Positions 14,058-20,258 of a stretch of DNA of 20,258 bases are shown here, piece after piece; the first letter of the stretch is position 1; each line of letters begins with the position of its first letter. A program made the translations under genes and the position numbers. This DNA is from Verrucomicrobiia bacterium (GTDB lineage: Bacteria > Verrucomicrobiota > Verrucomicrobiia > Limisphaerales > JAUIHU01). The notes beneath the pieces are model-generated. The model made no database searches. It worked only from the letters and a program-made list of their open reading frames with translations, and was not told where the DNA came from. The DNA lies in assembly GCA_030432175.1 (NCBI GenBank), contig JAUIHU010000007.1:1-20258 (forward strand), given 5' to 3'.

Positions 14058-14185
14058 CATTACTTCTGACGGTAATCAAAAAAAGAGGTTTCATCAAAAT
14101 TCATTTTTTTCTCCGTTTTTTTTTTCTGCCATGGAAGATAGGGGCAGTCCTTGAAATCAAAAGGCGTTACGTGATTCATCCATGA
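13925..14185 (+). other. Possible upstream reading frame, Phe-rich, overlapping the pheT start
   Basis: An 86-codon frame runs through the structured leader and ends with TGA at 14183-14185, overlapping the pheT ATG (14182) as ATGA. Near its end it encodes GFIKIHFFLRFFFLPW, with six Phe codons in 13 (14087-14125 region), similar in flavour to the PheM leader peptide before E. coli pheST. The Phe codons come from two T-runs (14105-14110 and 14117-14125), so chance is a real alternative. The start codon has no good ribosome binding site, and I do not claim that the full 86 residues are translated. Confidence 0.25.
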
Positions 14186-16653
14186 AAGTCACCTATAATT
14201 GGCTCAAACAGTATGTGCATTTCGATTGGTCAGCCGAAGAACTGGCAGACAAGCTGACCATGATCGGTCTGGAAGTAGAAGGTATGGAAACTCTTCGCCC
14301 TCCTTTCCAGAATGTGGTCGTCGCAAAAATCCTGTCATCAGATCCACACCCCAATGCGGATAAACTCTCCGTATGCCAGGTCCAGGACAGCGCAGACCCT
14401 GAATCGCGCCGTCAAATCGTTTGCGGCGCCAAGAATTACAAGGTCGGCGACCGCGTCCCTCTGGCTTTACCCGGATGCGAAATGCCCACTCCCGCAGGTG
14501 AAAAACCTTTCGTGATCAAGGTCGGCAAGCTGCGTGGTGTGGAATCACAGGGAATGATGTGTTCCGGCAAGGAACTGGGAGTTAATGAGGATGCCGCCGG
14601 TCTGTGGATCTTACCCGAAACAGCGGAAATCGGCGCGCCTTTGGCTAAATTCCTGGGGGTTTCCCAGGAAACGGACATTGTTTACGATCTGGAAGTCACC
14701 CCTAACCGCCCGGATTTAAATAGTGTTATCGGTATCGCTAGAGAAATCAGCGCGTTGAATGGCTCCCTCCTGGAAATGCCATCTCTGGACGTTCCCGCCG
14801 AACGCCAGAGCGAAGCGCCCACTTCCGATAAGGTCAGTGTGACTGTTGAGGATAAGATCCTTTGTCCGCGATACACAGCTCGTTATATTGAAAATGTTAA
14901 AATCGGCCCCAGCCCGGACTGGTTGAAGTCTACTCTCGAAAAAGTCGGTTTGCGTTCGATCAACAACGTAGTGGATGTGACGAACTTCGTCATGCTGGAA
15001 ACAGGCCAGCCTTTGCATGCCTTTGACGCCCGGCAAATTGCTGCTGGAGATTCGGTCGATCATGCGATCGTTGTCAGACGCGCGACTGACAGAGAGGCTT
15101 TCACGACTCTGGACGGAGAAAAACACGAGCTGAAGAGTTCTGATTTGTTGATTGCTGATCCCGAGAAAGGGGTCGCCCTGGCCGGTGTTATGGGTGGCGA
15201 AAACAGCGAGGTTTCTGATTCCACAACAAATGTGATCCTGGAAAGCGCCTATTTCCAGCCTCAAGGTATCCGAGCCACATCTAAAGCGCTGGCTCTGCGC
15301 ACGGACGCTTCATACCGCTTCGAACGCGGAGCCGATCCTGGAGCGCCGGAGTGGGTCAGCCGCAGAGCCGCTCAATTGATCACTGAAACAGCCGGAGGCA
15401 AGATCCTGGAAGGCATTGTGGATTCCTGCCCAATCGCCCCCGAACGCACAGAAATCACTCTCCGTCACCAGCGCACCGATGCGCTCCTGGGGATTTCTAT
15501 TCCTGCGGACCAATCTGTTGGCTACTTGCGCCGTCTGGAAATGGATGTACTGGAAGAAACTCCAGAAAAAGTACGCGTTCTGGCCCCCACTTTTCGCGTC
15601 GATCTAAAGCGTGAAGTGGACCTCATCGAAGAGGTCGCCCGCTTGTTTGGGATCAATGAAATCCCTTCCACACCTCCGAGGTTGTCCATCGGTGAAAATG
15701 AGTACGATGCTCAATTTGATCAGATGGACCACGCACGCAAAATCATGGAAGGACTGGGATTCTACGAGACCCAGGGGCAAACACTGATCGGTAAACCAGC
15801 GGCTGAACGAGCTGTCAATAGCGCGGAAGTCGTCCATCTGGCTCACCCCTTGAGCGCTGAGATGGATGTCCTGCGTCCTTCGATCCTGCCCGGAACTCTG
15901 GACGTTCTGGCTCACAACGCTCGCAAAGGTCAGCATAATAATCGATTTTATGAAATCGGCAGGGTGTTCCTGAAAAATGAAGAAGGTTCTTCAGAAGAAT
16001 CGCTCCGCTTGTCCATTGCCATGACCGGCGCCAGAAACCCTGGATTCTGGTCCGGTGATAACAGGGACGAATCGTGCGACATTTACGATCTCAAGGGCGC
16101 TGTGGATGAGTTTCTGGAACGGTTTGGCGTGTATGGGATCCGTTTCGTCGCTCAACCTCAGTCCACCGATGAGGAGTCCATGAAAAAAGCCCTGTTTATT
16201 GAATCCGCTGAGTTAAGGATGGGTAAACAGTGCATCGGCCGCATCGGAACGATTTCTCCCTGGATCCAGAAGGAAATCGACGCCAGATCGTCCATTTACA
16301 TGGCGGAGCTGGATCTGGGAGTACTGCTTCAACGCAGGGCCGGATCTCGATCATTCAAGAAACTGCCGAATTTCCCGGCAGTGCAGCGTGACATCGCGAT
16401 GTTTGTGGACGAGTCGGAGACGCACGAATCCATTTCCAAGGCGATTCAGCAAGCTAAAGCGCCATTTCTGGAGTCGGTGGAGTTGTTTGACGTATTCCGT
16501 GGAGACACAGTTCCTGAAGGACAACGCAGTGTCGCCTATGAACTCACTTATCGCAGTCCAGATAAAACCCTGACTGACAATGAAGTTCAACAGTCCCACG
16601 AAAAAGTCCTGAAGCAACTGCGAGCAAAAGTGAAGGGAACAATTCGAGAATAA
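14182..16653 (+). CDS. pheT: Phenylalanine--tRNA ligase beta subunit
   Basis: The beta chain of the (alpha-beta)2 phenylalanyl-tRNA synthetase, which charges tRNA-Phe in the cytoplasm. 823 residues, slightly longer than the usual 790-800. Domains in order: the N-terminal MKVTYNWLKQYV start; the tRNA-binding OB fold (about 40-155) with HPNADKLSVCQV; the B3/B4 editing region (about 210-395), ending near the TDASYRFERGADP signature; the B5 domain (about 405-480) followed by the DLIEEVARLFGINEIP motif; the catalytic-like core; and a C-terminal FDX-ACB anticodon-binding domain (about 725-823) with FPAVQRDIAMFVDE. The start is fixed by the conserved N terminus although no Shine-Dalgarno sequence is present. 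The pheS partner is not adjacent, unlike the common pheST operon. A promoter, a structured leader and a strong terminator make it a single-gene unit. Confidence 0.97.
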   Translation: MKVTYNWLKQYVHFDWSAEELADKLTMIGLEVEGMETLRPPFQNVVVAKILSSDPHPNADKLSVCQVQDSADPESRRQIVCGAKNYKVGDRVPLALPGCEMPTPAGEKPFVIKVGKLRGVESQGMMCSGKELGVNEDAAGLWILPETAEIGAPLAKFLGVSQETDIVYDLEVTPNRPDLNSVIGIAREISALNGSLLEMPSLDVPAERQSEAPTSDKVSVTVEDKILCPRYTARYIENVKIGPSPDWLKSTLEKVGLRSINNVVDVTNFVMLETGQPLHAFDARQIAAGDSVDHAIVVRRATDREAFTTLDGEKHELKSSDLLIADPEKGVALAGVMGGENSEVSDSTTNVILESAYFQPQGIRATSKALALRTDASYRFERGADPGAPEWVSRRAAQLITETAGGKILEGIVDSCPIAPERTEITLRHQRTDALLGISIPADQSVGYLRRLEMDVLEETPEKVRVLAPTFRVDLKREVDLIEEVARLFGINEIPSTPPRLSIGENEYDAQFDQMDHARKIMEGLGFYETQGQTLIGKPAAERAVNSAEVVHLAHPLSAEMDVLRPSILPGTLDVLAHNARKGQHNNRFYEIGRVFLKNEEGSSEESLRLSIAMTGARNPGFWSGDNRDESCDIYDLKGAVDEFLERFGVYGIRFVAQPQSTDEESMKKALFIESAELRMGKQCIGRIGTISPWIQKEIDARSSIYMAELDLGVLLQRRAGSRSFKKLPNFPAVQRDIAMFVDESETHESISKAIQQAKAPFLESVELFDVFRGDTVPEGQRSVAYELTYRSPDKTLTDNEVQQSHEKVLKQLRAKVKGTIRE

Positions 16654-16670
16654 CGGCTCACAATGTTCTT

Positions 16671-16706
16671 GAAATCGGGATTCGGTGCGGATCCCGATTT
16701 CGTTTT
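16671..16706 (+). terminator. Intrinsic terminator of pheT
   Basis: A perfect 11-bp stem, GAAATCGGGAT (16671-16681) with ATCCCGATTTC (16691-16701), around a 9-nt loop, followed by GTTTTAT. It lies 18 bases after the pheT stop and shows the standard Rho-independent layout on the plus strand only. Confidence 0.85.
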
Positions 16707-16725
16707 ATCGGCAAGTGGAAATCAA

Positions 16726-17160
16726 TCAGGAAAAGGGAGCGTTTGGCGGACTTGGAGGGTTTTGTGGGTTAGGCGCCATGCGTACCTGAAGCGGGATGGT
16801 TTTTTCGTGATTTCCATCCCAATAAACATGAAACGCGTACTGGCCGGCTTTTGGAAACTTGAGTTGCTGGATGTTCAGCACGAAATTCCTGGCCAGAAAA
16901 CTGGTGATATCCCCCATATTGACGCGAATCGGAATCTCAATGTTCGTCATCACACTGCCGCCGTCTTCATCCACCAGATTCATTTTCAGCTTGTGCGATC
17001 CCTCTTCATGAGGCTCAAAAACGATCCGCAACGCAATCGAACATTGTGGATGAACGGCTGGTAGCTTTTTGGAGATAATCGTGTCAAAAGCGCCTAAAAC
17101 ACTCAATTTACCACCATAATCCGCAGCTGCGTCACATAATACCGCCAGTTGTATATTCAT
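16726..17160 (-). CDS. DUF6941-like protein
   Basis: 144 residues starting MNIQLAVLCDAA, followed by GKLSVLGAFDTI, then PQCSIALRIVF and HKLKMNLVDEDG. This is the pattern of small cytoplasmic beta-rich proteins (DUF6941-type) in which a 'lLcDya...gKlsviGifD' opening is conserved. No enzymatic motif, signal peptide or membrane helix is visible. The C-terminal tail (PNPQNPPSPPNAPFS) is proline- and asparagine-rich and probably disordered. The function is unknown. It is convergent with pheT, with the pheT terminator between them, and divergent from cysE across a 151-base gap, so its promoter region lies next to that of cysE. Confidence 0.75.
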   Translation of the reverse strand: MNIQLAVLCDAAADYGGKLSVLGAFDTIISKKLPAVHPQCSIALRIVFEPHEEGSHKLKMNLVDEDGGSVMTNIEIPIRVNMGDITSFLARNFVLNIQQLKFPKAGQYAFHVYWDGNHEKTIPLQVRMAPNPQNPPSPPNAPFS

Positions 17161-17311
17161 AATTTTAAGTAACTCGAACCGCGTTTAGACAACCGCTAAA
17201 CCGTCCGGGAATCAAAACTTTTTTGCCATTGTTTGCCGGGTCCAGGTTGTGTAGTGTCAGCCTGATCAAAACCGATACCGCCTGGAGCGGTTCAAATGAA
17301 TTCAATTCGAA

Positions 17312-18241
17312 ATGGATCTTTTCGCTTCCTCGTCAGTCCCTGAACTCTCCCGCAACCTGCTGGATTCCTACCAGCGCGTGGGCGGCATCAATCACCTGGA
17401 TGGTGTCAACCTGCCTTCACGGGCAGCCGTGGCATCAATCACTGAAGACCTGATGAAACTGCTGTTCCCTGGATTTTTTGATGATCAGATGTGGCATTCC
17501 TCAAAAGTTGAAGAGGATACCGTCCGGCTCATGGCCTCGATCATCCCCAGACTCCAGGCCGAGATTCAAAAAAGCCTCTATTACCAGCCACCTGAAGGTC
17601 TGCCCGAAAACGAAATCGAACAGCAATCCAGAGCCTGGACGATTGAATTCCTGCATAAATTGCCACAGATCCGTGAAGTTTTAAAAACGGACGTCGAAGC
17701 AGTGTTTGACGGAGATCCGGCAGCCGTGAGCCGGGAAGAGGTGATTGTCGCTTACCCCTTCATAGAAGTCATTTCAGCCCAAAGACTGGCTCATGAATTG
17801 TATAACAAGAAAATCGCTCTGATTCCTCGGATCATGACCGAGTGGGCGCACAGTCGAACCGGTGTCGATCTTCATCCCGGAGCATCCATCGGGCCCTACT
17901 TTTTCATTGATCACGGCACAGGAGCGGTCGTGGGGGAAACCTGCATCATCGGTGAACGTGTCAAGATTTACCATGGAGTGACTCTGGGAGCGCGTTCGAC
18001 TTCCGGAGGACAACAATTGCGCGGAGTTAAACGACATCCAACAATTGAGGATTGTGTTACTGTCTATCCCGGGGCGACAATTTTAGGAGGGGAAACCATC
18101 ATAGGAGCGCGGTCTACGATCGGCGGGAACGTTTTCCTGCTCGAAAGCGTGCCACCTGATTCACTGGTAGTGAGCGAGGATGTACAGGTATCAGTAAAAA
18201 CCAAACCCAAGCGTGCTGATTCCAGGAAGTGCACAATTTAG
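17312..18241 (+). CDS. cysE: Serine O-acetyltransferase
   Basis: Transfers acetyl from acetyl-CoA to L-serine to give O-acetylserine, the carbon acceptor for sulfide in cysteine synthesis. 309 residues. A helical N-terminal domain (about 1-165) ends with PFIEVISAQRLAHELY, and a left-handed beta-helix of hexapeptide repeats (about 183-290) carries GVDLHPGASIG, FFIDHGTGAVVGET and KIYHGVTLGA. D186 and H201 sit 15 residues apart, like the catalytic Asp143/His158 pair of E. coli CysE. The KRHPTIEDCVTVYPGATILGG segment matches the CoA-binding coils. The N-terminal domain is larger than in E. coli CysE, as in some longer SAT forms. The ATG at 17312 lacks a Shine-Dalgarno sequence. The transporter gene 45 bases downstream is probably cotranscribed. 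Confidence 0.93.
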   Translation: MDLFASSSVPELSRNLLDSYQRVGGINHLDGVNLPSRAAVASITEDLMKLLFPGFFDDQMWHSSKVEEDTVRLMASIIPRLQAEIQKSLYYQPPEGLPENEIEQQSRAWTIEFLHKLPQIREVLKTDVEAVFDGDPAAVSREEVIVAYPFIEVISAQRLAHELYNKKIALIPRIMTEWAHSRTGVDLHPGASIGPYFFIDHGTGAVVGETCIIGERVKIYHGVTLGARSTSGGQQLRGVKRHPTIEDCVTVYPGATILGGETIIGARSTIGGNVFLLESVPPDSLVVSEDVQVSVKTKPKRADSRKCTI

Positions 18242-18286
18242 ATAAGCTGGATCCGCCGCAAGCGAACTGCACATATCATAATCATA

Positions 18287-20083
18287 ATGTTCGGTGAATC
18301 AGCCATGTTCCTGACACTGGGAATCACCCTGGTGGTCTTTGTTGTGATGCTCTGGGAAAAAATCCCGGTCGATCAGACGGCCTTGCTTGGGCTTTGCATT
18401 CTGTTGCTGACTGGCATTCTGACACCCGAAGAAGCGTTTCAGGTTTTCTCCAACGAAGCAGTGATCACTGTCGCGTCGATGTTTGTGCTCAGCGCTGCGC
18501 TGGATCGAACGGGCGCGATTGATCAGGTGGGGCAATGGATGAATCGATTGCCTGCTAAAAACGAATTTCAACTACTTTGCTGGGCGCTGCCGATCGTTGC
18601 CCTTTGTTCTGCATTTATCAATAATACACCTGTAGTTGTTGTATTCATGCCTGTATTAATAGGACTGGCAGCCAGGCGGGGTTGGACCTCTTCCAAGCTG
18701 TTGATGCCACTCTCCTTTGCGGCGATCTTTGGTGGCACCTGCACATTGATTGGCACTTCCACCAACATCCTCATCAGCGCAACTGCGCATTCCCATGGAG
18801 AACCTGCGCTGGGAATGTTTGAGCTGGCGCCGATTGGATTGATCCTCACCATTGTGGGTTTGATTTATTTACTCACATTCGGATGGAAAGCATTACCGGA
18901 CCGTGAAACGCTCAGCGAACTCATTCAGGATGGCGCTGATTCAAAGGAATACCTCACCGAAGCCGTGATTCAGGAAGATTCACCACTGGTGGGAAAAACG
19001 CTCAGTGACAAAGTTGCCAGTTCACTTAAATCAGTCCGACTCCTGGACGTACGCCGGAACGGAGAAACAGTTGTCGGGGCGTTGAACGAACTGGCGCTGC
19101 AACCGGGAGATGTCTTGCGGGTGATTGGCGGATTGGATTCAGTCATTAAAATCAAAGAAGCCAAAGGAGTTGAGTTTAAACCTTCTACACAACTCGGACT
19201 CGAAGCCGTTGGACAACAAAAGGCGAAAATCGTTGAAACCGTTATCGGCCCTAACTCAGAACTCCTGGGGAAGAGCGTGAAACAAATCAACTTCCGTCAA
19301 CGGTTTGGGGCGCTGATCCTGGCGATCCACCGGCATGGAGTCAACATACGACAGAACTTCGAACAAGTTCGGTTGAGATTTGGGGATACACTGCTGCTGG
19401 AAGGATCTGAAAACTCGATTCAAAAACTCTCCAACAACCGAAACTTCCTGCTGCTATCGGATCCGGCGTTGAAAGAAAAACGCACTCATCGCGCATGGGT
19501 TGCTGTATTGGTCACGGCGCTGGTCATTGTTTTATCCCAGATTCAAAGCGAGATTCCCTTTTCCGGGCTTGCGTTTTCCGGCGCAACACTCGTGACGCTG
19601 TTGGGATGCCTCGACACAGAAGACGCCTATCGAGCGGTGCAATGGCGTGTGATTTTTTTGATACTGGGAACACTCGGACTTGGAGTGGCATTGGAAAAAA
19701 CTGGCGGAGCGGAATGGATGGCGGAAGGGATCTTAAAAGCGTTGGGAGGGTGGGGACCGAGAATCGTGTTATCCGGATTTATATTTTTGGCGGTAGCCAT
19801 GACCGTATTTATATCTAACAACGCGGTAGCAGTTTTACTAACACCGATTGCTATATCCGCCGCGCATGCGATGGATGTTGATCCGCGACCATTTCTTATA
19901 GGAGTAGCAGTCGGAGCCTCGGCCAGTTTTTCAACACCGATTGGATATCAAACTAACTCACTTATATATAGCGCAGGCGGGTATTTATTTAGGGACTTTG
20001 TTAGAGTAGGCGGACCATTGACCGTGATCTTCTGGATATTGGGAAGTTGGTTGATACCGGTGATCTGGCCATTTGGGCCGTGA
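18287..20083 (+). CDS. SLC13-family transporter with two TrkA-C (RCK_C) domains, likely sulfate uptake
   Basis: 598-residue inner-membrane permease. The first membrane half (about 5-200) contains INNTPVVVVFMP (111-122) and the GGTCTLIGTSTN substrate-site signature (149-160). A cytoplasmic insert holds two RCK_C/TrkA-C domains (about 215-300 and 305-390; LVGKTLSDK...GDVLRVIGG and LLGKSVKQINFRQRFG...GDTLLLEG). The second membrane half repeats the motif as FISNNAVAVLLTPIA (about 509-523) and FSTPIGYQTN (about 547-556). This architecture matches the SAC1/SLT-type SLC13 transporters, several of which carry sulfate. The adjacent cysE supports sulfate as substrate for cysteine synthesis, but other anions cannot be excluded. 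The last 114 codons show strikingly different codon use (see findings). The ATG at 18287 lacks a Shine-Dalgarno sequence. Confidence 0.88.
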   Translation: MFGESAMFLTLGITLVVFVVMLWEKIPVDQTALLGLCILLLTGILTPEEAFQVFSNEAVITVASMFVLSAALDRTGAIDQVGQWMNRLPAKNEFQLLCWALPIVALCSAFINNTPVVVVFMPVLIGLAARRGWTSSKLLMPLSFAAIFGGTCTLIGTSTNILISATAHSHGEPALGMFELAPIGLILTIVGLIYLLTFGWKALPDRETLSELIQDGADSKEYLTEAVIQEDSPLVGKTLSDKVASSLKSVRLLDVRRNGETVVGALNELALQPGDVLRVIGGLDSVIKIKEAKGVEFKPSTQLGLEAVGQQKAKIVETVIGPNSELLGKSVKQINFRQRFGALILAIHRHGVNIRQNFEQVRLRFGDTLLLEGSENSIQKLSNNRNFLLLSDPALKEKRTHRAWVAVLVTALVIVLSQIQSEIPFSGLAFSGATLVTLLGCLDTEDAYRAVQWRVIFLILGTLGLGVALEKTGGAEWMAEGILKALGGWGPRIVLSGFIFLAVAMTVFISNNAVAVLLTPIAISAAHAMDVDPRPFLIGVAVGASASFSTPIGYQTNSLIYSAGGYLFRDFVRVGGPLTVIFWILGSWLIPVIWPFGP

Positions 20084-20116
20084 TTTAAAAGTTGTGAAGC
20101 ATACAGGGAACGTGGG

Positions 20117-20258
20117 GTCCCAGCTCGGCGCCCCCAGCGCCAACGGCGCGACAAGTGGGAAAATCTTTGACACCCAAAAAACTGTGAACCGGAAATCATC
20201 TGAATCCCAACGGGATTCTGGAGCACAGCCCAGGGTTGCGAGGCACGAGCTACCCTGG
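20117..20258. repeat. Dispersed, hairpin-rich repeat element cut by the window end
   Basis: After the transporter stop the sequence becomes a chain of inverted repeats. GGCGC-cccca-GCGCC-aac-GGCGC (20127-20149) has two alternative pairings. GAATCCC-AAC-GGGATTC (20202-20218) is perfect, and CCAGGGT (20230-20236) pairs with ACCCTGG (20252-20258). Two blocks recur at 10681-10691 and, inverted, at 10772-10788. The CCCAACGGGATTC ... CCCAGGGTTGCG ... ACCCTGG layout resembles REP-like elements that I recall as common in Verrucomicrobia and Planctomycetes genomes. It has no open reading frame of note and probably continues beyond the window. Confidence 0.6.

Noticed and set aside
13870..14181. T-box riboswitch before pheT
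   Set aside because: I searched the leader for the AGGGTGGNACCGCG T-box sequence and for an antiterminator/terminator pair next to pheT and found neither.
14716..15264. A 182-codon open frame on the minus strand inside pheT
   Set aside because: Antisense shadow of a strongly conserved synthetase gene with no independent support.
17165..17205. Minus-strand GGTTCGAGTT resembling a tRNA T-loop
   Set aside because: No complementary T-stem, acceptor stem or anticodon arm can be drawn around it. No tRNA was found in the window.
1..20258. CRISPR arrays, insertion sequences, prophage genes, integrases
   Set aside because: No regularly spaced repeats, transposase, integrase or phage structural gene was seen in any frame.

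Overview
The window looks like a chromosomal segment of a bacterium of the PVC superphylum, most likely a marine Verrucomicrobiota. Three things suggest this: a cytochrome c of the heme-binding type common in Planctomycetes and Verrucomicrobia (CxxCH followed by the FGPAL...ILDPN signature), a secreted ThuA-like protein, and a DUF6941-like protein. Base composition is near 50% GC. Almost none of the start codons has a recognisable Shine-Dalgarno sequence. This taxonomic call is an inference from gene families; no rRNA is present.

Region 1 (1-3459, + strand) is the 3' end of a carotenoid cluster: a 5'-truncated CrtI/CrtN-type desaturase or oxidase, a PlsC-like acyltransferase and a membrane-anchored family 2 glycosyltransferase. 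This trio fits a pathway that ends in an acylated glycosyl C30 carotenoid. A hairpin separates it from a convergent DUF2892 membrane protein, whose upstream region carries a perfect 8+2+8 palindrome. A secreted ThuA-like protein with a clear intrinsic terminator follows on the minus strand.

Region 2 (5217-9269) is a mixed housekeeping stretch: a small ribbon-helix-helix-like protein, a lysozyme-fold (transglycosylase-like) secreted protein, a cyclophilin, a 66-residue unknown protein, a Nudix (ADP-ribose pyrophosphatase-like) hydrolase, an FmdB-type zinc-ribbon protein and RdgB. Several gaps here carry long perfect inverted repeats (7192-7228 and 7846-7918).

Region 3 (9337-13624) holds a full-length two-domain ChrA transporter, an MFS permease and the small exported c-type cytochrome. 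The gap before the MFS gene shares two short blocks with the repeat at the right end of the window.

Region 4 (13625-16707) is pheT. It has a well-formed promoter 315 bases upstream, a leader of about 300 nt carrying four consecutive hairpins, a phenylalanine-rich upstream reading frame that overlaps the pheT start by ATGA, and a strong intrinsic terminator behind the gene. pheS is not adjacent. The leader is the best candidate here for something undescribed.

Region 5 (16726-20258) has a DUF6941-like gene divergent from a cysE-SLC13 pair. Serine acetyltransferase is followed 45 bases later by a transporter with two TrkA-C (RCK_C) domains, which suggests sulfate uptake coupled to cysteine synthesis. 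The last third of a kilobase of the transporter gene switches to ATA/GTA-rich codon usage, and the window ends inside a hairpin-rich dispersed repeat.
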